Source of the DNA: Candidatus Pristimantibacillus lignocellulolyticus
Lineage (GTDB): Bacteria > Bacillota > Bacilli > Paenibacillales > Paenibacillaceae
Length of the DNA: 64,000 nucleotides
Reading direction: 5' to 3'
NCBI GenBank assembly: GCA_023639215.1
Contig: CP097899.1
Coordinates: 2,667,001 to 2,731,000, forward strand
Part shown: piece after piece, positions 54,701 to 63,417 of the stretch
How positions within the stretch are numbered: the first letter of the stretch is position 1
Layout of the letters: every line of letters starts with the position of its first letter
Program-made: the position numbers and the translations under genes
The notes under the pieces: model-generated
Database searches by the model: none
Seen by the model: only the letters and a program-made list of their open reading frames with translations
Told to the model about the DNA's origin: nothing

Positions 54701-55488
54701 GGTTATCTAGTGCTTCTAAGAAACAATGGATAGAAGGCGAAGGCTTGCTTTTAGTTCCATCTGGAAATGGACGAGCAGGTATATATATAGATGAACCAAG
54801 TTGGAGTAATTATCGTGTTAAAGTGATCGCCGAAAAAGTAAATGGAAGTGACGGGATCTACGTTGGAGTCGGATTAACAGCTGCCGATACTTCCACTGTT
54901 AATGTCATTGAATACGTGATAGGAGAGCATAATCGTTCTACAGGGTTGAAAGTGTTCAAACAAGGTATCGAAGCTTATACGCTTGGAGATTTCTCTTCTA
55001 GTACAATGGTTGGTAATATGCGCGCAGCGTATAACGAACAAATGTTGGACGGACAAACTTATCAAATTAGTGTCAACTACGGTGGAAGCAACGGTAAAGA
55101 ATTAAGCTGTACTCATGCGATTGCATCTAATGAACGGGATCTGCAAGCAAGTCCAGAAATTGCTACATTAAGGTACAAGTTAGAAGCTTATAATAATGAG
55201 ATTTTCTATTCAATTACGCGTGATGAAAAAGCTATCTATATAAAACTAGTTAATTCAGATGCTACGGCTAAGCCACTTCAAATAGGATTTGGAGAAGCAA
55301 CACTGAAAACAGAATATTGTTGTATTCAACTGACTGGAGATGCTGTTCTTCTTCATACACCGAATGTGAATAAGAAAGCAGCTGAGCTTATAACTCCATT
55401 AGAGCAAACATACGTTATGCAAGACGGTCAAGCAATACTAGAACTTCCAGCTAATTCGGTGCAAGTTCTAATATTGGAGTTTATATAA
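51712..55488 (+). CDS. Multidomain GH51 alpha-L-arabinofuranosidase with N-terminal LamG-like domain
   Basis: Arabinofuranosidase-type protein of about 1259 residues. N-terminal LamG/concanavalin-like domain (about 8-240), a small bacterial Ig-like domain (about 245-340, TIEWTSSNPNVLQHDGEVNA), then the GH51 barrel from about 345 with VMYGLFYEDINNAADGGIYA, FLRFPGGCISEG, acid/base Glu in GVGNENWGTE near 719 and nucleophile Glu in VFVGEYAS near 852. A further beta domain (about 980-1120) is inserted before the C-terminal strands. No signal peptide or lipobox is seen, odd for a protein with a LamG domain. ATG at 51712 follows GGTGGG; a GTG at 51706 overlaps that site and ATG at 51715 is also possible. 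Confidence 0.88.
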   Translation: MMGNTINNEKLLVQYKCETSQKVGYDSSIYKNHAIAYGENVIPQHVTIEGREAVTLAGGKHGSSYLQLPSTLLSTVNDYTGLTVTSWIYLFPGQSVWERLFDFGAGPQGPYLFLTRNLRGVCFGGSDIAVDPNKSLATGEWIHIAMTVSGTEGATVSNAGPILYVNGEMVADGSISQTTSGTYLKYREWIAAFDHSDTYCNNYIGHSQFDADHNFHGAFTDFRVYNCVLSHAEIVDMMCESLSDEQLVDIAAEQDLALNGLIITKSIALPTSILNGQITIEWTSSNPNVLQHDGEVNAHLSEAYGVTLTAKLIRGQSSIGKTFELSVLPTSTIPYEIIVDTESKGVEVSPVMYGLFYEDINNAADGGIYAELIRNRSFESFTFDSFSHVCGENAHSTGRKRTPLDGWYGDLNLVTVEQSGGLNEYFSITDADVNNTYVTVSAKAKLFNRGFNDSNHYCAMSFISGENYNFTIWAKAEAAGSITVQLLDDAVQPISDALMIAIIGDGQWHKYGVTPQLELKAKTTTLGQISLHFDQTIAIDMISLFPQNVWGATSEVGSATAQLNYKGNANYRLRKDMVVALQNMKPSFLRFPGGCISEGSHVWDNVYDWKHSVGDVETRKENFNVWGYMMTLGLGYMEYFQLAEDLNATPLPVMACGVLCQARSDYANPAGGALRDYYIKNFTDLIDFAISEDFEHNEWAQMRKAMGHPAPFDLRYLGVGNENWGTEFFANFEKFKVAIDHYMQENYPSHPLTIISTVGAQADDDAYQQGWKFISGAYEGSEVIAFTDGCRSTEEHITWYEQQDHYMDTIVDEHYYRSNDYLLRNADRYNYYYRAIDANGQLDEVKTSKVFVGEYASNDKNTLAGAIAEAAVMTGFENNADVVRLAAYAPLFNKVLTDGTYRWTPDCIWFDDESIWFTPNYYVQQMFASYLGTQVLSSQYHTYRNGKSVQLAPQGGIQISTVGATLSLKYVAVISNESNNILFEQDFTQPIDDKWQWLSSASKKQWIEGEGLLLVPSGNGRAGIYIDEPSWSNYRVKVIAEKVNGSDGIYVGVGLTAADTSTVNVIEYVIGEHNRSTGLKVFKQGIEAYTLGDFSSSTMVGNMRAAYNEQMLDGQTYQISVNYGGSNGKELSCTHAIASNERDLQASPEIATLRYKLEAYNNEIFYSITRDEKAIYIKLVNSDATAKPLQIGFGEATLKTEYCCIQLTGDAVLLHTPNVNKKAAELITPLEQTYVMQDGQAILELPANSVQVLILEFI

Positions 55489-57662
55489 TGCGTACTAGTT
55501 GTCGTATTATGATCATCTTGCTAGTACTAACCGTGCTAGCAGGATGTAGCTCAGCATCACAAACAACGGATTACGCCTATTCAACGAGTAATCCGAACTC
55601 ACTTTACTATAGCAATCCGATCGTGTTAGAAAGGGCAGATCCATGGATATATGAGCATAGCGATGGCTACTACTACATGATTGCTTCTGTACCTGAGTAT
55701 GATCGATTAGAAGTTCGTCGTGCTTTAACAGTTACTAGCCTAGCCTATGCAGATCCTATAGTAGTTTGGGAGAAAAACGAAACTGGCATTATGAGTAAAA
55801 ATATATGGGCGCCAGAGATGTATAACATCGATGGAAAATGGTACATCTATTTCTCTGCTGCTAGAGAAGGAAGCGACTTTGACCATCGAATGTACGTGTT
55901 AGAGAATAGTTCTGACAACCCACTTGAAGGTGAATGGGAGCTGAAAGGTCAAATTCGGACAGGTCATGAAGTGTTCCAAATTGATGCTTCATTATTCGAA
56001 CATCAAGGAACTTGGTACATAATGTGGTCAGGTGCGGGAGCAAAAGGTAATTCTTTGTATATGGCACCTCTTGAAAATCCATGGACGATTGCAGAGAGTC
56101 GAATCATGCTTACTGAACCCGAATATGACTGGGAAATCATTAATGGTGCTCGTGTGACGGAAGGGCCACAAGTGATTAAGCATAGGGATCGCATATTTAT
56201 AACTTATTCGGCAAGCTTCTGTGATGCGAATTATAATATGGGAGCGCTAAGCGCTAACGTCAATAGTGATCTGATGGATCCTGCTTCATGGGAGAAGACG
56301 CATGAACCTATCTTCGTTTCAAATGCTGATGCTAATGCCTATGGACCAGGTCATGGATCATTTGTCGAGTCACCTGATAGCACAGAGCTTATTCATGTCT
56401 ATCACGGTGTAGATGGTGTAGGCAAAGGTTTTGGGTGTGACAAAGCTAGAAATATACGGATCCAACCCTATCAATATGATGATCAAGGTCAACCAGATTT
56501 AGGAGATCCTGTGTCCAGAGGTTATACAATACCATCTCCTTCTGGAGAAGCTAGATTTGAACTTGAACATTACTGGGATGGAACGGCTGATGTGCTAATT
56601 ACTAATGAACAAGCTTCCAATGGTATTACATTGCAATGGCAAAAACGTGGACAAGAAGTAACGATCAATGAAGTCATTGCTCCTGCAACGGGAATCTACA
56701 CATTAACAGTTGCCTACATTAATAATGGAGATGTTACGAAGCAAAAGCTCGAAGTCAATGGTCAAACTTATTCCGTCGATCTATCTCAATCGGAAGTTTT
56801 AAATAAGGTAAGTGTTGTCCTTCCACTACAAGGAGGAGTTAATACTGTAGTATTACCATTCAGCCAGAAGCAAGTAGAGCTTGATTATATGGAATTAGCA
56901 TATGTAGACCTAGCTGCTAGTGATGGTCAATTGTTACAAGGAATGGCGCTTAGTCGTACGTCCTTACTTGATGAGTTAGGTTTAACTGCTAATAATACGG
57001 AGTATTCTTATGAATTACCTGTTGAATCGGGTCGTTATACGGTAGCTATTGCTTACAAAAATGCTAATGATAAACAAATTATGAAGCTAGAAACAAGAAA
57101 ATCTAGTACAATGGTTAATATATTTCATAACAATGTAAATGAATGGAAATATGCTTCAGCTGAAATTGATGTAGAAAAAAATGAACAAATTAAGCTTTAT
57201 GTTAATGGTTCGGCTGAGATAGCCTATATTCGACTGTTAACGACACTACCAGAGGGTGAAGAGTTATCATTCCGTAATAGACAGACTGGTAATATGCTAC
57301 AGCCTAATAATGGCTCTAAGAAGCTAGAAGAAGGATATCGTCAATATGTTGAGACTAAAACTCCTGCGCAAGGCTGGTCCTTGGAGTATGCGGAAGATGG
57401 TAGTTACTATATTCGTAATTCAATAAGTGGTTATTATATGACGGCTACTTCAGGTGGAGTTGTTCAACTAGAATTGCAGCATTTACCTTCTCAACGTTGG
57501 AATTTCCTATACTCTGAAGAAGCTAGTTATGTTTTGAAAAATGTGGAGACAGGTGTCTCTCCAATTGCTATTTCAGCTGATCCTAACAAATATGAGAATC
57601 TATCGTTTGAGCAAATTAATAGTAAAGATTGGCAAGTTTGGTTAGTTGAAAGTTTCCAATAA
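55488..57662 (+). CDS. Extracellular lipoprotein GH43 with C-terminal carbohydrate-binding domains
   Basis: Lipoprotein of 724 residues that would release arabinose or xylose oligosaccharides outside the cell. Lipobox LAGC gives a lipidated Cys at about 20. The GH43 domain (about 35-350) shows ERADPWIYEHSD, WAPEMYNIDGKWYIYFSAA, QIDASLFEH and the acid Glu in VTEGPQVIKH. A CBM6/35-like region (about 360-580) and a ricin-like beta-trefoil at the end (RNRQTGNMLQ, IRNSISGYYM) follow; both are provisional. ATG overlaps the last base of the GH51 stop, so the two are coupled. It is the exported paralogue of the cytosolic GH43 at 50461. Confidence 0.88.
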   Translation: MRTSCRIMIILLVLTVLAGCSSASQTTDYAYSTSNPNSLYYSNPIVLERADPWIYEHSDGYYYMIASVPEYDRLEVRRALTVTSLAYADPIVVWEKNETGIMSKNIWAPEMYNIDGKWYIYFSAAREGSDFDHRMYVLENSSDNPLEGEWELKGQIRTGHEVFQIDASLFEHQGTWYIMWSGAGAKGNSLYMAPLENPWTIAESRIMLTEPEYDWEIINGARVTEGPQVIKHRDRIFITYSASFCDANYNMGALSANVNSDLMDPASWEKTHEPIFVSNADANAYGPGHGSFVESPDSTELIHVYHGVDGVGKGFGCDKARNIRIQPYQYDDQGQPDLGDPVSRGYTIPSPSGEARFELEHYWDGTADVLITNEQASNGITLQWQKRGQEVTINEVIAPATGIYTLTVAYINNGDVTKQKLEVNGQTYSVDLSQSEVLNKVSVVLPLQGGVNTVVLPFSQKQVELDYMELAYVDLAASDGQLLQGMALSRTSLLDELGLTANNTEYSYELPVESGRYTVAIAYKNANDKQIMKLETRKSSTMVNIFHNNVNEWKYASAEIDVEKNEQIKLYVNGSAEIAYIRLLTTLPEGEELSFRNRQTGNMLQPNNGSKKLEEGYRQYVETKTPAQGWSLEYAEDGSYYIRNSISGYYMTATSGGVVQLELQHLPSQRWNFLYSEEASYVLKNVETGVSPIAISADPNKYENLSFEQINSKDWQVWLVESFQ

Positions 57663-57810
57663 AAAAATGTTAAAAGTTTATCGTTTATGTATTGACTAAT
57701 CATTAATAAATAAGTAATCTATTAACATAGACATAAACGATAAACGCCAACAAGGTAATAACGCTTCCCTTGAGGCCTGCAAATAAGAAGGTTTTCTTTT
57801 TTTGTAGCAT
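57663..57810 (+). other. Intergenic stretch with long inverted repeat and T-run
   Basis: GTTTATCGTTTATGT (57676-57690) is the exact complement of ACATAAACGATAAAC (57731-57745), 40 bases apart. CAAGG and CCTTG then form a small stem before GAAGGTTTTCTTTTTTT (about 57787-57803). It could be a terminator of the GH51-GH43 pair with a folded leader, but the stem next to the T-run is weak. No gene seen. Confidence 0.5.
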
Positions 57811-57825
57811 ATGTAAGCGATTGCA
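57811..57825 (+). promoter_or_regulatory. cre (CcpA) site before the arabinan-locus importer
   Basis: ATGTAAGCGATTGCA matches WTGNAANCGNWNNCW. It lies 150 bases before the binding-protein gene; a clear -35/-10 pair was not found nearby. Confidence 0.65.
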
Positions 57826-57975
57826 TTAATTGTGTAATCCGAATACTGTTGCAAATTAATAAAAGGCGGAAATATTTGCGAAATGTCGAATATCGTTAAT
57901 GATTATGTTAATCAACTAACATCAGGGGTCACACATCAAAAGCTTCTTAAAAAAGAAATTATAGGAGGTTAAACA

Positions 57976-59376
57976 ATGAAATTTGCAAAATTTAGTAAAA
58001 TGATGTTTGTACTAATTGCATTAATACTAGTATTGTCAGCTTGTTCAGGTGGAAATGGCGGCAGCAATAACGGCAATACTACTCCTGTAACAAACAATGA
58101 AGGTACTACGAATGAAGGTACTACTCCTGAGGGCGGAGAAACTGCTCCTGTAGTAGAAGATTTCGGTAAAGATGTAACTGGTGAAGTAACAATGTGGGTA
58201 TTTAACGAAAATATTTTCGAAGAAGTAGCAACAGCATTTATGGCTGAGTATCCAAATATTAAAGTAACTCCTGTGTTTGTGCCTTTCGAGGATCTGCACA
58301 ATAACTTACAAACGGCGTTAGCGAGTGGTACTGGTGCTCCAGATATCGCTGAAGTAGAAGTTGGCAACTTCACTCGTTATGCAACAGGTGGCGTACTAGA
58401 AAATCTACTAGCTGAACCATATAACGCTGGTAAATATAAAGAGTTTGTACCTGCATATAACTGGGAGCGCTGGATGAGCCCAGATGGTACTGAATTACTA
58501 GGTATGCCTTGGGATTCAACTCCAGGTGTATGGTACTATCGTGCTGATATTATGGAAGAACTTGGTTTCCCAAGTGATCCAACTGAACTTGGAGAATACA
58601 TCAAGGATCCAGAAAACTTCCTTGCACTTACAAAAGCGGCAACAGCAAATGGGAAGTTTCTATTTGAATGGCGTGACGGCCCTATCCACTGGGCTGGCGA
58701 TGAAATCGGATATTTCGATGATAGCTTAACTTGGATTCGTGATAATGATAAGTTAGTTAGCATTCTTGATTATACAAAACGTGGTAACCAAATGAACTGG
58801 GCACCACATCTTCCTTACGGAACAGATGAGGGTAAACCTCTAGTGCAATCTGGTCAATTAATCGGTTTGGCACTTGGTTCTTGGGGTGCACGTGACCTTG
58901 AAACAAACTTCCCTGAACTTTCTGGTAAGTGGAGAGCAACAAACTTACCATTCGGTATTAACTACCCAATCGGTGGTTCAAGCTTCGTAATTCCTTCTCA
59001 ATCAGAAAATAAAGAAGCAGCATGGGTATACCTACAATGGGCAATGCGTTCTGAAAATGCTTGGAAAATTTGGACGAAACACTCCATCCAACCTGGTTAC
59101 ACAGATATTGCACAAAAAGATTGGTATGCTAGCCACACTAGCGAATTCCTTGGTGGCCAAGAAGATTTCAAATTCTATGAACAACTAGCTTCAGAAACTC
59201 CAACAAAACGTCTTAACCCGCTTGATGGAGCTGGTTGGGGGATCTGGGTACCTCGTATTCTTGACGCACTAGATAATAACGTTGACTCTCGTACAACTTT
59301 GCAACTTGCTAAGGAAGATGCAGAATCTATCCTTGCTGAAGATATTGCTAAGTTGAAAACAGAGCTAGGAAAATAA
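57976..59376 (+). CDS. ABC sugar importer, family 1 solute-binding lipoprotein
   Basis: Lipoprotein of 466 residues with lipobox LSAC (Cys near 23), a Gly/Asn/Thr/Glu linker and a family 1 binding fold (VTMWVFNENIFEEVATAFMA, then APDIAEVEVGNF). AGGAGG lies 7 bases before the ATG. It follows the arabinan hydrolases and precedes a fused binding protein and two permeases. Arabino- or xylo-oligosaccharides are the likely cargo by context only. A GC hairpin without a U-run follows, as after the other binding-protein gene at 1366. Confidence 0.9.
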   Translation: MKFAKFSKMMFVLIALILVLSACSGGNGGSNNGNTTPVTNNEGTTNEGTTPEGGETAPVVEDFGKDVTGEVTMWVFNENIFEEVATAFMAEYPNIKVTPVFVPFEDLHNNLQTALASGTGAPDIAEVEVGNFTRYATGGVLENLLAEPYNAGKYKEFVPAYNWERWMSPDGTELLGMPWDSTPGVWYYRADIMEELGFPSDPTELGEYIKDPENFLALTKAATANGKFLFEWRDGPIHWAGDEIGYFDDSLTWIRDNDKLVSILDYTKRGNQMNWAPHLPYGTDEGKPLVQSGQLIGLALGSWGARDLETNFPELSGKWRATNLPFGINYPIGGSSFVIPSQSENKEAAWVYLQWAMRSENAWKIWTKHSIQPGYTDIAQKDWYASHTSEFLGGQEDFKFYEQLASETPTKRLNPLDGAGWGIWVPRILDALDNNVDSRTTLQLAKEDAESILAEDIAKLKTELGK

Positions 59377-59396
59377 TGATCGAATAGTAATGTAAT

Positions 59397-59425
59397 CCGA
59401 ATCAAGTCGCCCCGACTTGATTCGG
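59397..59425 (+). other. Intercistronic GC hairpin after the binding-protein gene
   Basis: CCGAATCAAGTCG pairs perfectly with CGACTTGATTCGG over 13 bp with a 3-base loop; no U-run follows. It probably protects the upstream message or lowers downstream expression. Confidence 0.75.
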
Positions 59426-59473
59426 GCTATTTAACCGAGAAAAGATACGTGATTATGATTGGGGGGACACCGC

Positions 59474-62452
59474 TTGGTAAGATTTTTGAGAAAATACACA
59501 GGAACCATATTGATAGTAGTCGTTTTGACGTTAGTTGCATTGTGGTGGGCTAACAATAGAAGTTTTGATCAAAATGTTATGAACGATGTAACACGCCATA
59601 CTGAAATAAATGAAGAGACATTGTTAGAAGATGAAAATTCATCTAACTTGTTAGAGCAATCCTACTATAAATACTACTATAGCTATGTTGGTCAAGGATT
59701 CTCAGATGTACCAGATGAACATATTACAATTCCTTCAATTGAGTATAGTTCAATTAGTGCAGAAGGAACCAGCATTGAACAGAATTTAGATGGTCAATTT
59801 GGAAGTGTTATTGCCCTGCAAGATGAAAAAAGCTGGGTAGAGTATGAAGTAACTATATTGACTGATGGTTTCTATCAGATTGGGATGGATTATTATGCAC
59901 TTGAAGGTAAACGTTCAGGATTAGTAAGAAGTATTCAAGTTGATGGAGGATATCCATTCTATCAAGCAAAACAAGTGGAATTCCAACGTATGTGGCAAGA
60001 GTATGGAGAACCATGGTATGACAATCAAGATAATGAGTACAATCCGAAACGTGAAGAGGTATTCGGATGGCAGTATCGTGATTTTATCGATGCTGAAGCA
60101 AAGGTAGCAGAAGGCTTCCGTTTCTTCCTAAGCAAAGGTACACATACAATACGGATTGAAGCAATCCGTGAGCCTGGTGCCATTGGACAGTTGCATATCT
60201 ACGCACCAAAAGCAGTGTCTAATTATGCAGAGGTATCTGAAACTTATGCGAACAATGGCTATAAAGAAACGACGGGGTTTAACTTGAAGTTTCAAGCTGA
60301 GTTATCGACGCTAAGATCAGATCCAACTTTAAAACGAATAGAAGACCGTGAGCCTGATACGGAACCATTTAGTAGTAGCTCGAAAATCCTTAACAGTTTT
60401 GGAGGATTGAGCTGGCGTGATGGTGGTCAATGGGCAGAATGGGAAATTGAAGTTCCTGAGAGCGGTTTATACAATATAGGTGCACGGTTTGGACAATGGT
60501 TCCTTAACGGATTCCCAGTACAACGTAAAATTTATATTAATGGTGAATTACCATTCAAAGAGATGAATTCGGTTCCATTCCCATATAAGCAAGAATGGCA
60601 AATAAGTAATTTGAGTCAATCTAATGAAGAAGATTATTTATTCTATCTCGAAAAGGGTACGAATACGATTCGTATGGAAGTTCAAGTCGGGGAGCTTGGC
60701 GAAGTACTTGAGCTAGTAAGTGATACTTCTCAGAAAATGTCATTACTAACTCGCGAAGTTATTCGCGTTACTGGCACTAACCCCGATCCTAATGCGGATT
60801 GGAAACTTGAACGTAATATTCCTAACATTATTGAGCGACTAGAAACTATGGCTTGGAATATTGACGATGCTATTACATTATTGACACTATTTGGTGTAGA
60901 AGAAGGAAGCTCAGAATTAAGTACATTGTATGAAGCAAGAGGCGTACTTGTCGATATGTCCAAAGATACGCGTTCTATTCCTGCTAGACTGTTGCAGTTC
61001 AGAGAGTTGCAATCTGCTCTTGGACTTTGGGTCAACAATCTAAGTAAACAAAGCTTATTACTTGACTACCTTATTGTAAAATCACCAGATCAAGCGTGGC
61101 CACGCCCTGCTGCACCAATTATAGTGCGTGTAGGAACTAGTATTAGTGACCTAGCACTTACATTCACAAATAACTATGGTGGCGTTGGTACAGTTTATGA
61201 CGCGGATGAGGAAGTACTAGATGTATGGATTGCTCGTGGTCGTGATTGGGCTGATATTATCAAGCAGATGATTGATGAAGACTTTACACCTGAAAGTGGT
61301 ATTAAGGTCAATGTGAATGTTATTCCTGCCAACCAAATGCAGCTATTAATGTTAGCTAATACATCTGGACTTGCACCTGACGTTGCACTTGGTGTTGAGG
61401 GAGAAGTTCCAATAGACTTTGCGGTTCGTAACGCATTAGTTGATCTTGGTTCCTTTGACGATTATGAGGAAGTTGCAGCTAGGTTCAGACCTGGGGCATT
61501 AATTCCTTATAAATACGATGGTGGTAATTTCGCTTTACCTGAAAATCAAAACTTCTTTATGTTGTTTTATCGTAAAGATATTATGGCAGAGCTTGGTTAT
61601 TCTGAAGATGAAATGCCAGAAACTTGGGATGATGTGATGGAACTTATTCCAATCCTACAACAGAACGGTATGGATTTCTTCTATCCACATGCTATTAATG
61701 ATACGAAACAAGCCATTAATGAATTTGCTCCATTCTTGTTCCAAAATGGTGGAGATTTTTATACTGAGAATGGAAGTAAGTCTGCTCTTGATTCACCAGA
61801 AGCTTTGAAAGCAATGAAGTTGTGGACTGGTCTTTTCACGAACTACAAGATTGAGAAGCAAGCTGATTTCTATAACCGCTTCCGTTCAGGTGAAATGCCG
61901 ATAGGGGTAGCAGATTACTCCACATATATTCTATTGTCTACAGCAGCTCCTGAGTTAACCGGTTGGTGGGGAATGAAACCAATGCCTGGTATCAAGCAGG
62001 AAAATGGGGAAATTAATCGTTCAACAGGTGGTCTTGCACAGACAGGAATTATATTCAAGAGTTCCGATCGTCAAACAGAAGCTTGGGAGTTCTTGAAATG
62101 GTGGACGAGTGCAGATGCACAAGAAAGATTTGGTTCAGAGCTTGAAGCATTGCTTGGTGTTGAGGCACGTTGGAACACTGCTAACGTCGAAGCATTGCAA
62201 CGATTGCCTTGGCAAGCGCAAGATATTGAAGCGATTCTTGAACAGTGGGAGTGGTTCCGTGAACGTGAAGTTGTTCTAGGAGGATACTATACAACACGCT
62301 ACATCGCTAATATGTGGAATGAAATTGTACTTAGTGGACGAATTGTTCGTGAGTCAGTTGAAGATGGTGTGAAGGAAATTGATAAAGAGCTATCTAAAAA
62401 ACGTGAAGAATTTGGACTTGATCTAGCTGGCGAAGGAGGAACAACAGAATGA
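59474..62452 (+). CDS. Membrane-anchored fusion of carbohydrate-binding modules and a solute-binding domain
   Basis: Large extracytoplasmic protein of 992 residues anchored by a transmembrane segment (about 8-28) that lacks a lipobox. Two beta-sandwich carbohydrate-binding-like modules follow (about 85-235, KSWVEYEVTILTDGFYQIG; about 295-420, GGQWAEWEIEVPESGLYNIG), then a helical linker (about 440-550) and a family 1 solute-binding domain (about 580-985, APDVALGVEGEVPIDFAVRN). TTG at 59474 is used because GGGGGGA lies 7 bases upstream; the longer frame starts before that site. Its stop overlaps the permease start, so it probably delivers substrate to it. Such ~1000-residue fusions are known in Paenibacillus but their role is undefined. 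Confidence 0.85.
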   Translation: MVRFLRKYTGTILIVVVLTLVALWWANNRSFDQNVMNDVTRHTEINEETLLEDENSSNLLEQSYYKYYYSYVGQGFSDVPDEHITIPSIEYSSISAEGTSIEQNLDGQFGSVIALQDEKSWVEYEVTILTDGFYQIGMDYYALEGKRSGLVRSIQVDGGYPFYQAKQVEFQRMWQEYGEPWYDNQDNEYNPKREEVFGWQYRDFIDAEAKVAEGFRFFLSKGTHTIRIEAIREPGAIGQLHIYAPKAVSNYAEVSETYANNGYKETTGFNLKFQAELSTLRSDPTLKRIEDREPDTEPFSSSSKILNSFGGLSWRDGGQWAEWEIEVPESGLYNIGARFGQWFLNGFPVQRKIYINGELPFKEMNSVPFPYKQEWQISNLSQSNEEDYLFYLEKGTNTIRMEVQVGELGEVLELVSDTSQKMSLLTREVIRVTGTNPDPNADWKLERNIPNIIERLETMAWNIDDAITLLTLFGVEEGSSELSTLYEARGVLVDMSKDTRSIPARLLQFRELQSALGLWVNNLSKQSLLLDYLIVKSPDQAWPRPAAPIIVRVGTSISDLALTFTNNYGGVGTVYDADEEVLDVWIARGRDWADIIKQMIDEDFTPESGIKVNVNVIPANQMQLLMLANTSGLAPDVALGVEGEVPIDFAVRNALVDLGSFDDYEEVAARFRPGALIPYKYDGGNFALPENQNFFMLFYRKDIMAELGYSEDEMPETWDDVMELIPILQQNGMDFFYPHAINDTKQAINEFAPFLFQNGGDFYTENGSKSALDSPEALKAMKLWTGLFTNYKIEKQADFYNRFRSGEMPIGVADYSTYILLSTAAPELTGWWGMKPMPGIKQENGEINRSTGGLAQTGIIFKSSDRQTEAWEFLKWWTSADAQERFGSELEALLGVEARWNTANVEALQRLPWQAQDIEAILEQWEWFREREVVLGGYYTTRYIANMWNEIVLSGRIVRESVEDGVKEIDKELSKKREEFGLDLAGEGGTTE

Positions 62453-63414
62453 TAACGGAAAAGACAACAACGCATAGTAGTACAATCGCTGTTCGTTCTG
62501 AATCTCGCTTTAAGAAAAAGCTTCAGCAATTCTGGGCAGATGTGAAACGTAGTAAAGTATCTCTACTGTTCATGACACCGTTTTTACTATTATTTACTAT
62601 GTTTATCGTCGTACCTATTATTATTTCGGTAGCTTTAAGCTTCTCATATTACAACATATTAGAATCACCGAAATTTATCGGTTTCTCCAACTATAAACTA
62701 CTGTTTGTTGAAGATGATATCTTCATGCAAGCAGTAGGAATAACATTAAAATTTGCTGTAATTACCGGGCCAATTGGATACATTATGGCGTTTCTACTAG
62801 CATGGCTCATAAGTCAGATCCCAACGAAATACCGCTTTTTCTATACACTTTGTTTCTATGCCCCATCTATTGCGAGTGGTACAGCTATGTCAGTTGTATG
62901 GCTTTACCTCTTCGCAGGGGATCGCAAAGGCCTACTGAATAACTGGCTAATTAATCTAGGTATTTTTGATGAACCGTTTCTGTTTCTACAAGATGTAAGG
63001 TCGATTGTACCGGTAATTATTATCGTGTCACTTTGGATGAGTATGGGGGTAGGATTCCTAGCCTTTCTTGCCGGTTTGCAAAACGTTCCTAAGGATCTTT
63101 ATGAAGCGGGTGGGATTGATGGCATTCGAAATCGTTGGCAGCAATTATGGTACATTACGATACCATCTGTAAAACCACAATTATTGTTCGGTGCGGTTAT
63201 GCAAGTGGTTGCTTCTCTCCAAGTATTTGACGTAAGTATACAGTTGGTAGGTTTACCGAGCCCATTGTATGCAGGGCATACCATTCTTACACACTTATTT
63301 GACTACGCATTTATTAGGTTCGAGATGGGTTACGCATCTGCTATCGCGGTTGTGCTGTTCCTTTTAATGATGGGACTGAATAGACTTATCTTCAACATAC
63401 TAGGGAGGGATTAA
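62449..63414 (+). CDS. ABC sugar permease, MalF/UgpA type
   Basis: Membrane subunit of the second importer, 321 residues with about six transmembrane segments; the first 35 residues are cytosolic and basic. The EAA loop is EAGGIDGIRNRWQQLWYITI. ATGA overlaps the stop of the fused binding protein and GGAGGA lies upstream inside that gene. The partner permease starts 4 bases past its stop. No ATPase gene is seen in the window. Confidence 0.92.
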   Translation: MITEKTTTHSSTIAVRSESRFKKKLQQFWADVKRSKVSLLFMTPFLLLFTMFIVVPIIISVALSFSYYNILESPKFIGFSNYKLLFVEDDIFMQAVGITLKFAVITGPIGYIMAFLLAWLISQIPTKYRFFYTLCFYAPSIASGTAMSVVWLYLFAGDRKGLLNNWLINLGIFDEPFLFLQDVRSIVPVIIIVSLWMSMGVGFLAFLAGLQNVPKDLYEAGGIDGIRNRWQQLWYITIPSVKPQLLFGAVMQVVASLQVFDVSIQLVGLPSPLYAGHTILTHLFDYAFIRFEMGYASAIAVVLFLLMMGLNRLIFNILGRD

Positions 63415-63417
63415 TGA

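Noticed and set aside
57731..57803. Known riboswitch (c-di-GMP, preQ1 or purine type) upstream of the arabinan importer
   Set aside because: None of the conserved core motifs of these classes is present; only an inverted repeat and T-run are seen.
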